Source: Streptomyces sp. NRRL F-5630 (GTDB taxonomy: Bacteria; Actinomycetota; Actinomycetes; Streptomycetales; Streptomycetaceae). Taken from it: 30,893 nucleotides of DNA. The notes below the pieces were generated by a model. The model ran no database searches, had not been told where the DNA came from, and worked only from the letters and a program-made list of their open reading frames with translations. Positions 20,722 through 27,877 of the stretch are shown piece by piece. Positions within the stretch are counted from its first letter, which is position 1. Every line of letters begins with the position of its first letter. Location: assembly GCF_000719475.1 (NCBI RefSeq), contig NZ_JOGO01000086.1:1-30893 (forward strand). Reading direction: 5' to 3'. Position numbers and translations under genes: made by a program.

Positions 20722-21990
20722 GTGGCCGTACAGCAGGACACGAGCCGGGAGGGGCACCAGGGCGGCTGCACCTGCGCGGACTGCCCCGCGGGCGCCCGCA
20801 ACGGGCACCAGCGCGCGGTCGCCGCGTTCGTCCGGCGACGCGAGGAACTCGCGGACGGCAAGGGCCTGCCCGCCGCCGTCGCGCACTCCGCGGGCGCGAG
20901 CCGCCAGTGGGTCTCCGACGAACTCGCCGAGTCCGCGCGCCTCGTCGCCGAACGAGGCCGCAGCGAACGCCTCTCCTGGCTCCACCGCCTGCGCCCCGTG
21001 ACCCTCGTCGTCCTCGGCGTGATCCTCCTCGTCCTCCTCCTCGTGCAGGGCCTCACCGCGCTCGGCGCCGGGTGGACCACCGCCCGCAGCGCCGGTCTCG
21101 TCGCCGCCGTCATCCTCGCCGCGCTCCTCGCCGTCGCGGCCCACTTCCACCGTGCGCGCGGCGGCGTCCTCGCGCCCGTCGTCGGCGAGGACCAGCGCCT
21201 GTCCACCTCGCGCACCGTCGCCGCCTGCTGGGTCCTCTTCAGCGTGTACGCGGTCCTCGTCCTCGCGGGCGAACTCGCGGGCGCCTCCGGCCACGACCGC
21301 CGCGCGGAACTCCTGGACGGCCTCGAACTCGGTCGCGGCGTCGGCCTGTTGACCGTCCTGGCGGCGAGCTGCGCGGTCGCCGTGCTCGTGCGCCACACGG
21401 TCGGCGTACGGGTACGGGGCCGACGCCTCCAGAAGGTGCGCGCCGACCGGCCGCGCGCCGCCGACCTGCTCACCGACGACTCCGGGCACGGCAGCTTCAC
21501 CGACAGCCAGTACGTGCTCGTGCACGCCGCCGCGCTCGTCTTCTGCGCCGTCCGGCTCGCCCGCCGCCCCGAGCAACTCCCCGACCTCCCCTGGGCGCTC
21601 GCCGTCCTCGCCCTCGTCTCCGCCGCCACCTACCTCGCGGGCAAGGCCACCGAGGGCGGCGGCCCCGTCATCCACTCCGTCGTCCGCACCCGCGAGGCCG
21701 GCGACCTGGACGCCCCGATCCGTACCGGCGACGACATCGAGATCCGCGGCACCGGCTTCCTCCCCCCGGGCGCCGAGACCCCGCAGGCCCTCGTCCGCAT
21801 GGCCGTCCGCATCGGCCAGGTCCAGGTGCACGTCCCGCTCATCCCGGTCCCGGGCGGCTTCACGAACCCGACCGACACCCTCCTCACCGTCCCCATCCCC
21901 GCCGAGGCCGAACCGGGCCGCGTCATGGTCCAGGTCATCACGGCGGCCGGTGTGGAGAGCAACGAGGCGGGCATGGACCTGGTCGACTGA
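20722..21990 (+). CDS. Six-TM membrane protein with N-terminal Cys pair and C-terminal IPT/TIG-like domain
   Basis: 422 residues from GTG 20722 (GGGGACGGG just upstream); an earlier start is not excluded. The short N-terminal part has CTCADC and a charged helix. About six transmembrane segments follow: TLVVLGVILLVLLLVQGLTA, GLVAAVILAALLAVAAHF, CWVLFSVYAVLVLAGEL, LLTVLAASCAVAVLV, YVLVHAAALVFCAVRL and LAVLALVSAATYLAG. The C-terminal 110 residues (after VRTREAGDLDAPIRTGDD) include IEIRGTGFLPPG and VTVPIPAEAEPG-like beta strands that look like an IPT/TIG or similar Ig-like fold. I do not recognise a named family. It is not obviously in an operon with its neighbours. Confidence 0.75.
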   Translation: MAVQQDTSREGHQGGCTCADCPAGARNGHQRAVAAFVRRREELADGKGLPAAVAHSAGASRQWVSDELAESARLVAERGRSERLSWLHRLRPVTLVVLGVILLVLLLVQGLTALGAGWTTARSAGLVAAVILAALLAVAAHFHRARGGVLAPVVGEDQRLSTSRTVAACWVLFSVYAVLVLAGELAGASGHDRRAELLDGLELGRGVGLLTVLAASCAVAVLVRHTVGVRVRGRRLQKVRADRPRAADLLTDDSGHGSFTDSQYVLVHAAALVFCAVRLARRPEQLPDLPWALAVLALVSAATYLAGKATEGGGPVIHSVVRTREAGDLDAPIRTGDDIEIRGTGFLPPGAETPQALVRMAVRIGQVQVHVPLIPVPGGFTNPTDTLLTVPIPAEAEPGRVMVQVITAAGVESNEAGMDLVD

Positions 21991-22100
21991 CGAGGCCCCC
22001 CGCACGGGCGGTAACCAGAATCCCCGCAGTGGCACGGGGGCAAGTGGTCGTGTACGGCATCGATTCGCCCAGACCGAACACCAAAAGCCGCCACGGGAGT

Positions 22101-22106
22101 TACGCT
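22101..22106 (+). promoter_or_regulatory. -10 element of a leaderless promoter
   Basis: TACGCT followed by exactly 7 nt and then GTG 22114. This is the same hexamer and spacing as before the aldehyde dehydrogenase gene. No ribosome-binding site is present in front of the GTG. Confidence 0.45.
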
Positions 22107-22113
22107 CAGTGGC

Positions 22114-22416
22114 GTGAACGCCGACACGGACCACGCCCTCCTGGAGTGGCGCGCCAACACCAGCACGAACACCGCGACCTTCCCCGTCCGCCTGCACGCG
22201 ACCACGCGCCCCGGCACCTGGCACGCGACCCTCACCACCCCGGACGAGGACACGACAGAGGTCCTCGCCTTCCTCCTGGACACCGACCCCTGGTTCACCC
22301 TGCTCCGCCCCGGCACCCCACCCACGGAGGTCAGGGTCATCTCCTTCGACCCCATGGACGGGCTTCGTCTGACGACGGGGGGAGCGTGGGGCGAGGACGG
22401 GGCTGGGGGTAGCTGA
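22114..22416 (+). CDS. Small protein of unknown function
   Basis: 100 residues, acidic to neutral, without signal peptide or membrane segment. It reads as a beta-rich single domain: HALLEWRANTSTNTATFPVR, LHATTRPGTWHATLTTPDED, VLAFLLDTDPWFTLL, EVRVISFDPMDGLRLTTGG. It has normal Streptomyces third-position GC and a leaderless promoter, which support it being real. I do not recognise the family. It lies 123 nt after the six-TM gene and has its own promoter. Confidence 0.65.
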   Translation: MNADTDHALLEWRANTSTNTATFPVRLHATTRPGTWHATLTTPDEDTTEVLAFLLDTDPWFTLLRPGTPPTEVRVISFDPMDGLRLTTGGAWGEDGAGGS

Positions 22417-23331
22417 GGGTGGGTGGTGTTGCGGGGGCCGAAGGGGGTGTGGGGTGTGGGGCTGGGCGCTCCGGGGTGGGTGCGGGTGCGGCGGGCTGAA
22501 TGCCGGGGTTGGGTGCCGGGGCGTGAGCTGAGTGCTGCCGGGCCGGTGCGACGGGGGGCGGGTGCCGTGGTGCCGGGTGGGTGCTGGGGGCGGGCTGGTG
22601 GAGCGGTGGTGGGGCGCTCGCGTGCTGCTCATCGCCGGAGCCGGAGCCGGATTGGACCGCGGGCCCTGGCCGCACCTGGGCCCGGGGTGGGAGCCGGGCT
22701 TGCCTCGGGTCCGGGCTTCGGGCCTGCTCTGAGCCGGGGCCTGGTGTTGGGCCGGGCCTGGTGGCGGGCTTGGGTTCTTCCTTGGCGGGGCGGGGCTGGG
22801 CTGGGTCGGGGGTGCGGGTGGGCGACGATGCGGCGGAGCCTGAGGCGGCGGCCGGGCGGCCTTACCGATGAGGCTGTACCCGGCTGAGGCGGTCAGTGCG
22901 GGGCTGACTGCGCGCGATCGGGTGGGTGAGCTTGGCGCTGAGCGGGTGCCGTCGGGGACGGTCTCGGGGCTGGGGGCTGGGGGCTGTCGGCCAACGGCGA
23001 TGTGCGCCTGTGGAGGAGCTGTTGGCGGCTTCTGAGGGCCGCCTCCGTTCTGACGAAGCCGAGTTGGGCGGTTGCGATCACCGGCGCGACTGGTGCGTGG
23101 GCTCGGCGGGTGCTGGCGAGGTCTTCGGGGTCGAGCGCCGGTTCTGGAGGTGAACGCCGGACCTGGTGGGGGATTGACGAACGTTGCGGACGGCGGCCGT
23201 GCCCGTGGCCATGAGGTGGGACCCGGGCCGACCACCGTCGCGACCGGGACGGGGCGAACAGGCGGCGACGAAGTCCCGCCCCCTCCCGCGTCCACCGCCC
23301 GGAGACGAAAGCCGGGCCGACGTGGGATGTT
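22417..23331. other. G-rich gene-free region
   Basis: About 915 bp with no credible gene. The plus strand of 22420-22850 is strikingly G- and T-rich and C-poor, with recurring words such as GGGTGCCGGG and GGGCTGGG at irregular 15-25 bp spacing, a badly decayed tandem repeat. Long open frames on either strand have proline/arginine-only compositions and are artefacts of base bias. 22890-23331 is less skewed and shows nothing I can name. Confidence 0.5.
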
Positions 23332-23426
23332 GAGCCGGGAGCCGGGAGCCGGGAGCCGGGAGCCGGGAGCCGGGAGCCGGGAGCCGGGAGCCGGGAGCCG
23401 GGAGCCGGGAGCCGGGAGCCGGGAGC
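23332..23426. repeat. Heptanucleotide VNTR, GAGCCGG x 13.5
   Basis: Thirteen consecutive perfect copies of the 7-mer GAGCCGG (23332-23422), then GAGC. No interruptions. Such arrays change length by slippage. The array is 190 bp upstream of the APH-family gene. Confidence 0.97.
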
Positions 23427-23495
23427 AACGGCCGCGCCTCTCCGGCCTCTCGTGCGCCGATGCGGAAGGTGGCAGTCCCCGGGGCGTCCGACGGC

Positions 23496-23566
23496 GGCAG
23501 TGAGGTGGCTGAGGGCAGTCGTGAGGTGCCCGACGGCAGCCGCGAGGCGTCTGATGGCAGTCGACG
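23496..23566. repeat. Diverged 21-bp tandem repeat upstream of APH gene
   Basis: Units start with GGCAG at 23496, 23514, 23535 and 23556 (18-21 bp spacing), of the form GGCAGTCGTGAGGTGCCCGA. A further GGCAGT at 23471 may be an older unit. They end 40 bp before the -10 box of the APH gene. Confidence 0.65.
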
Positions 23567-23605
23567 TTCCCCGAAATGTCGTCCCCCCGGGCCTCAACCG
23601 CTCGC

Positions 23606-23611
23606 GATAAT
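23606..23611 (+). promoter_or_regulatory. -10 element of a leaderless promoter
   Basis: GATAAT, one base from the TATAAT consensus, is followed by 7 nt and ATG 23619. The start codon is thus the predicted transcription start. No good -35 is seen. Confidence 0.55.
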
Positions 23612-23618
23612 GCGGCAC

Positions 23619-24497
23619 ATGGCTGACTCCTCTCCCGGCTGGACGACCGTGGCACGGCTCGACGCGGAGCAGATGGCGGACGAACTGCGCGCGCGGGGCG
23701 TACGGCTCGTGGTGGAGGGGCCCTGTCCGGGTGGCCAGGTCGGTGCGGCGTACGTGCGGTGGGAGGACGACGGGCGGCGCGGGGTGCTGAAGTGGCGGCC
23801 AGGCAGCTCCGTCGCGGCGGCACGGGCCGGCGCGCTCGCCGTGGTCGAGGCACTGCGGGAAGCCGGGTACCCCGCACCCGCCACCGACCTCGTCGCACAG
23901 ATCGGTGACGCGGTCGTCACCGTGCAGGAGCTCCTGCACGGTACGGGCATCGACCGTCTCACGACCGCGCACCTCGACCAACTGCTGCGCCTCAACGAGA
24001 CGCAGGCGAACCGTCTCACCGGCCACCCCCGCATCCCCTCCGCCGCCCTCCACCTGGGCGACGACGGCCCCGGCTTCTGCCTCCACGAGCCGCTGCGCCG
24101 CCACAGCCCCCGCACCGCCGCCCTCGAACGCCGGATCTCCGCCCTCGCCGACCGCTACCCGCCTCTCCTCCCCGGCAACGACGCCGTCCACTACGACTTC
24201 CACCCCGGAAACCTCCTGGCCACAGGACCCGACATCACCGGCGTCATCGACTGGGACGGCGCCGCACGCGGCGACCGCCGCTTCGACCTCGTCACTCTCC
24301 GCTTCGGCCTCCACACAGCGAACGCCACCCCCGCCGTCACCGACCGCCTCGACGCCGTCCTCGCCACCCTCCCCGCCCACATCCTCATCCCCGCCTGGGC
24401 CCACATGAGCCTCCGCCTGACCGACTGGGCCATCCGCCACCCCACTCCCTCCGGCCCCACCCCCTGGCTCGACCTGGCCGACCGCCACCTCCCCTGA
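23619..24497 (+). CDS. Aminoglycoside phosphotransferase (APH)-family kinase
   Basis: 292 residues with the protein-kinase-like APH fold. N-lobe: GVLKWRPGSSVAAARAGALA, with the likely ATP-binding Lys. Catalytic loop: VHYDFHPGNLL, with Asp193 and Asn198; the usual residue before the Asp is Gly and here it is Tyr. Metal-binding motif: GVIDWDGAARGDRRFDL (the DxD form, IDWD). These enzymes phosphorylate small molecules such as aminoglycosides, choline or homoserine, or are untyped metabolic kinases. The sequence does not say which, and most chromosomal Streptomyces members are not resistance genes. The start is ATG 23619, behind a leaderless promoter; ATG 23610 lies 3 codons upstream. An upstream in-frame extension across the 21-bp repeats is rejected. 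Confidence 0.87.
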   Translation: MADSSPGWTTVARLDAEQMADELRARGVRLVVEGPCPGGQVGAAYVRWEDDGRRGVLKWRPGSSVAAARAGALAVVEALREAGYPAPATDLVAQIGDAVVTVQELLHGTGIDRLTTAHLDQLLRLNETQANRLTGHPRIPSAALHLGDDGPGFCLHEPLRRHSPRTAALERRISALADRYPPLLPGNDAVHYDFHPGNLLATGPDITGVIDWDGAARGDRRFDLVTLRFGLHTANATPAVTDRLDAVLATLPAHILIPAWAHMSLRLTDWAIRHPTPSGPTPWLDLADRHLP

Positions 24498-24650
24498 CCA
24501 CACCCCCGCGTCAGCCCCCAGCCGGCCCAAGTCACCGCTCCCTGCCCGGAAGCGCTGCTACACCGATGAGCCGCGCCTTGTCCGGGCCGGTGTCACTCCT
24601 TGTCGGCGAGGTCGTCCCTCTGCCCCACCCGGCGTCCGGCGCGGAGCGGG

Positions 24651-24855
24651 CGTGCCCCCCGAACGGGGACGTGTTCCGCCCCAGCCAGCACTCCCGCCGG
24701 GGGAGGCGTTCCCTACCGGCGGGCTCGCGTCCTGCCCGGAAACGGGAAGCGGGCGCTACCGGCAGGACTCACTCCTCCCGGCCTCGGGCTTCCCGGCCAG
24801 GAGGCGTGCCCGTCGGCGGAGACAACCCCACCTCACGCCCCGGCAGAGGGGCGTG
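24651..24855. other. Cluster of five hairpins downstream of APH gene
   Basis: Successive inverted repeats: 24651-24671 (CGTGCCCC/GGGGACG), 24693-24723 (CCCGCCGG/CCGGCGGG, 8 bp perfect), 24729-24768 (GTCCTGCC.GG/CCGGCAGGAC), 24774-24804 (CCTCCCGGCC/GGCCAGGAGG, one mismatch) and 24834-24855 (CACGCCCC/GGGGCGTG, 8 bp perfect). The middle three are separated by only 5 nt each. Shared words (GGCGTGCCC three times, CTACCGGCRGG twice) suggest a diverged repeat origin. No coding sequence is evident. Confidence 0.5.
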
Positions 24856-24962
24856 CCCCATCACCGGGCCACGTCCTGCCTCGCCGCTCAGGAAGCTCCG
24901 CCCGCGTCCGGCCGCGAGCCGGTCGGCCCCCGTCCCCCGGCTGGCGCACGCCGGGCCCTCGT

Positions 24963-25310
24963 TCGCCCGACCAGCAGGCCCCCGCCGCCCGGCGGAGCCC
25001 CACCCGGAACCTGTCGCCCCAGCAGAGCACCCCGTCCCGTCGTCTCCTTACCATCCGTCGCAGTTCCATCGCCCGGCGGGACTCAATCGCCCAGCAGAAC
25101 GCCCCCTCGCCCGGCGCGGTTCCACCACCCGTCGCGCCACCCCCGTCTCGTCGCCTCCCCTTCTCCCGTCGCGGCCCCATCAACTGGCGCACTTTCCTCA
25201 CCCGGCGCCCCCTCGCGCCTGTCGCGCCCCCACCGTTTGCTGAAGCCCCATCGCCCCGCAGAGCCGCCCCGTCGTCCCGTCCTCCCCGACTGCTCCTTCG
25301 GTCACCGCCC
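24963..25310. repeat. Degenerate 19-bp C-rich minisatellite
   Basis: About 17 diverged units of 15-21 bp, loosely TCGCCCGGCGGAGCCCCA. Clear units: TCGCCCGGCGGGACTCAA (about 25069), TCGCCCAGCAGAACGCCCC (next) and CTCGCCCGGCGCGGTTCCA. Together with the hairpin cluster it fills the 929-bp gene-free interval between the APH and DoxX genes. Confidence 0.6.
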
Positions 25311-25426
25311 CACCCGGTCAAGAGTCCCCCTGGAGTGCGTAGGGTCGGGCGCGGTGGGCTGCGGGGTTGAGGTTCCGTCGGTCGCCGCTCCGTTCCTTCC
25401 GTGTCCCTCTGAAAGGCGGCGAACCG

Positions 25427-25990
25427 ATGACCTCCGGTACTCCCCTCCTCCCGTCCGGCCCCGGTGGTGGGGTGGGCAATCTGCCGGACGGCGGCCTGCG
25501 CACGCGGCTCGGGCGGTACTCCCTGCTTCCGCTGCGAGTGTTTCTCGGCGTCACCTTCGTCTACGCCGGTATCGACAAGCTCACCGACAGCGCCTTCCTC
25601 TCCTCTTCGGGGAACGGTTCTCTCGGGGACCTCCTGCGGTCCGTGAAGGGGAGCGCAGGCGTCCCCGCCCTCGTGGACCTCGCTCTGCACAGCCCGGTCG
25701 GCTTCGGCTACGCGCTCGCCATCGGGGAACTCCTCGTCGGTCTCGGCACTCTTCTCGGGGTCTTCGGCCGCGTCGCCGCCCTCGGCGGCGCGGCGATCTC
25801 GCTCTGCCTGTGGCTCACGGTGAGTTGGTCGGCGACGCCCTACTACTACGGCAACGACCTCGTCTACCTCATGGCCTGGCTCCCCCTCCTGCTCGCCGGG
25901 ACCCCGTACTTCTCCTTCGATTCCTTCCGCTCCGGGCGCCGGAGGGCCGTCTTCCGCAACGGCGGTTTCGGTAACACCTGGAAGCGCTGA
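25427..25990 (+). CDS. DoxX-family membrane protein
   Basis: 187 residues with four transmembrane helices: SLLPLRVFLGVTFVYAGIDK, FGYALAIGELLVGLGTLLGV, ALGGAAISLCLWLTVSW and DLVYLMAWLPLLLAGTP. The first helix ends in the DoxX hallmark Y-A-G-I-D-K-L, and the second carries the family's conserved acidic residue (IGELLVGLG). DoxX-type proteins occur in membrane redox, thiosulphate:quinone or oxidative-stress complexes; this one has no adjacent redox partner, so the role is open. ATG 25427 has GAAAGG about 10 nt upstream. The gene is convergent with the PspC operon, 27 bp away. Confidence 0.85.
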   Translation: MTSGTPLLPSGPGGGVGNLPDGGLRTRLGRYSLLPLRVFLGVTFVYAGIDKLTDSAFLSSSGNGSLGDLLRSVKGSAGVPALVDLALHSPVGFGYALAIGELLVGLGTLLGVFGRVAALGGAAISLCLWLTVSWSATPYYYGNDLVYLMAWLPLLLAGTPYFSFDSFRSGRRRAVFRNGGFGNTWKR

Positions 25991-26017
25991 GCCGTCCCCT
26001 CTTCACCGCCCCGGCCT

Positions 26018-26251
26018 TCAGCCCGCCGGTGGTGGGTCGTCCACCGGGTCCGCGCGGCGCCTCCGGGCGCGCCGTACCCCGTATCCGAGCAGCCCCGCCA
26101 TCCCCGCGAGGACCAGCGCGCCGCCGGCCAGCGGCAGTACCGTCCACCACGGCAGGCCGTCGTTGTCCACGAGGTCCGCGAGATACAGCGCGGCGGCGAG
26201 CAGGAACCCCAGGCCCAGGACGAGGCGTCCGGGGCGGAACTCAGTGCGCAC
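26018..26251 (-). CDS. Small two-TM membrane protein, partner of the PspC/LiaF-like gene
   Basis: 77 residues. Two transmembrane helices (LVLGLGFLLAAALYLADLV and VLPLAGGALVLAGMAGLLGY) are joined by a short loop DNDGLPWWT, and the cytoplasmic tail is strongly basic (RRARRRRAD) before DDPPPAG. Its ATG (26251) lies inside the end of the upstream PspC gene; the two overlap by 11 bp, so translation is coupled. The topology is that of small LiaI-like accessory membrane proteins, but sequence similarity was not tested. Confidence 0.8.
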   Translation of the reverse strand: MRTEFRPGRLVLGLGFLLAAALYLADLVDNDGLPWWTVLPLAGGALVLAGMAGLLGYGVRRARRRRADPVDDPPPAG

Positions 26252-27620
26252 GGTTCACCACCAGTTCTCCCAGCTCGACCCGTGCCCGCAGTACGAGCGT
26301 CCCCTCGGTCGGGGCGCCCTCGCGGGCCGGGAGGGTCATCTTCTGTTGCTCGTCGAAGGCACTCTGGATGTGATCCTTCGTGTGGTCCGACAGGTGCAGA
26401 GCGCCGAAGCCGATGTCGGAGCGCAGCTCCACCTTCGTCCCCGCCGGGACGAGCACTTCGAGTCGGCCCGCCTTCACCTCGACGTCAGTCCGCACCGTGT
26501 CGTTCTTTCCGAAGGGCACGTCCCGCAGGTCGAGCGAGGCCGTGCCCGTTCCCAGGCGGTATTCGCCGCGCACGTCCGTGACCGAGGTGGGCCGCCAGTC
26601 CGCTGTCCGCCAGTCCGTCCTGATGTCCCTCGGGAGCGCGGCCGAGGCCGCGAGGAGTCCGCAGGTGATCAGGGCCAGCACTACCGTGCCGCCGCCGATC
26701 CGGCCCACGAAGGCCCCCACCGCGAGGCCGATCCCGAACACCGCGAGGGCCAGCGCAAGACCGAGCACGAGGCTCGACCTCAGCGGCTCGCCCTCCCACG
26801 TGGACGCCGCTCCCGCGACCCCCGCGACGAGCGCGGCCAGGAACGTCCAGCCGCCGATTCCGTAGCGCCGAGCGCGAGGGCTGTCGTCACCCGGCCCCAC
26901 GGGTGGCACGGTCCCGATGGGGCCCCTGCGGTCGTCCCCGCCCGTACGCGATGTCTCCGCCTCGCTTGTCCCCGTCCCGCCGTTCTTCGTGAGCGAGACG
27001 TGCACCTCGGGGGCGTACTCGGACGGCCCCCACAGGTACACGCGTGCGGCGAGAGCCTCCTCCGTGGGGGTCGGTGCCTGCTCGCGCCACCAGGCCGGCG
27101 CCATCCGCACGGGCGGGGCCTGCGCCTCCGGTGGCGCGTCCGCCGCGACTCCCTCGGCCGAGGCGTCGTGTCCCGCCGCGTTCTCGCGCTGCCGCGACCA
27201 GTACCCAGCGCCCGCCGTGAGGACGAGCACCAGAGCGGAGAAGAAGAGAACGTCACCGTCCCCGAGCGTCGAGAGGAAGACTCCGCAGCCGACCAGGACG
27301 GACAGCAGCGCGGCCAGCCCGGGCCCGGCGACCTGCCCGGTGAGCATCCGGCGGCCCTCGCTCTCCTCCTCGTCGTCGAAGGGCACCACGAGCCACCCGA
27401 CGCCGTACGCGACGAGCCCGATGCCCCCCGCGACGGCCAGGACGGAGAGGACGACACGAAAGATCACCGGGTCGACCCCGCACTGCCGGCCCAGGCCAGC
27501 GCACACGCCGCCCAGCACCTTGTGCCGGCGGTCGCGGCGGAACCCGCTCCAGAAAGGCGGTGACCCGCCCGCCTCGGTGGGCGGGGGCGGCGGCTGAGCG
27601 CCGGTCCGGGAATCTGTCAT
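26241..27620 (-). CDS. PspC-domain membrane protein with LiaF-like C-terminal domain
   Basis: 459 residues. The N-terminal PspC domain is clear: RRHKVLGGVCAGLGRQCGVD followed by PVIFRVVLSVLAVAGGIGLV and GWLVVPFDDEEE. A long Pro/Glu linker follows, then further transmembrane helices (WTFLAALVAGVAGAAS, SLVLGLALALAVFGIGLAVG and VLALITCGLLAASAALP). The C-terminal beta-rich domain (YRLGTGTASLDLRDVPFGKN, VEVKAGRLEVLVPAGTKVEL, GELVVNRAH) resembles the LiaF/toastrack domain of cell-envelope stress systems. ATG 27620 begins MTDSRTG; an in-frame ATG 12 codons upstream would fall in the operator cluster. No strong ribosome site is seen. It is divergent from, and presumably regulated by, the adjacent PspC-histidine kinase system. 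Confidence 0.87.
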   Translation of the reverse strand: MTDSRTGAQPPPPPTEAGGSPPFWSGFRRDRRHKVLGGVCAGLGRQCGVDPVIFRVVLSVLAVAGGIGLVAYGVGWLVVPFDDEEESEGRRMLTGQVAGPGLAALLSVLVGCGVFLSTLGDGDVLFFSALVLVLTAGAGYWSRQRENAAGHDASAEGVAADAPPEAQAPPVRMAPAWWREQAPTPTEEALAARVYLWGPSEYAPEVHVSLTKNGGTGTSEAETSRTGGDDRRGPIGTVPPVGPGDDSPRARRYGIGGWTFLAALVAGVAGAASTWEGEPLRSSLVLGLALALAVFGIGLAVGAFVGRIGGGTVVLALITCGLLAASAALPRDIRTDWRTADWRPTSVTDVRGEYRLGTGTASLDLRDVPFGKNDTVRTDVEVKAGRLEVLVPAGTKVELRSDIGFGALHLSDHTKDHIQSAFDEQQKMTLPAREGAPTEGTLVLRARVELGELVVNRAH

Positions 27621-27655
27621 GTGTTCATGGTGACTGCCCCGGACCCTCCCGGGCA

Positions 27656-27694
27656 TCAGGGATCACCCTGAAAGAAACCCTGAGACCACCCTGA
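27656..27694. promoter_or_regulatory. Operator cluster of four TCAGGGT half-sites (PspC side)
   Basis: TCAGGGATCACCCTGA (27656-27671) is a near-perfect dyad. ACCCTGA recurs at 27677-27683 and 27688-27694. The three same-strand copies are spaced 12 and 11 bp, about one helical turn, as expected for cooperative dimer binding. The cluster lies 36 bp upstream of the PspC gene start. Confidence 0.7.
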
Positions 27695-27815
27695 TACGGA
27701 CGCCGTCACGGTGACAGCCGGCCGCCGGGCCGGAGCAGGTCAATTTCCTTGTCGTGCAAGGGAGATGGGGGCCTCGGTCACAGGATGCCGATTTTTGGCG
27801 CTTCTGGGGGAAATC

Positions 27816-27843
27816 TCAGGGTTGTTCTAGGGGAGAACCCTGA
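27816..27843. promoter_or_regulatory. Inverted TCAGGGTT half-sites (histidine-kinase side)
   Basis: TCAGGGTT (27816-27823) and AACCCTGA (27836-27843) form an inverted repeat separated by 12 bp, 35 bp upstream of the histidine kinase start. A truncated TCAGG follows at 27846. It is the same half-site as in the PspC-side cluster, so one regulator probably controls both divergent transcripts. Confidence 0.65.
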
Positions 27844-27877
27844 TGTCAGGCGTGTTTTCGCGTGTGAGGATCGAACC

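Noticed and set aside
23332..23426. Possible CRISPR array
   Set aside because: The repeat is a 7-bp unit with no spacers; it is a simple tandem repeat.
23460..23618. N-terminal extension of the APH-family protein
   Set aside because: The frame is open, but it translates the 21-bp repeats, has no ribosome site, and a good leaderless -10 box lies 7 nt before ATG 23619.
20602..23898. Minus-strand open frame of about 1100 codons
   Set aside because: It is antisense to the six-TM gene and runs on through low-complexity DNA and the 7-bp VNTR. Proline/arginine-only composition and repeat translation show it is not a gene.
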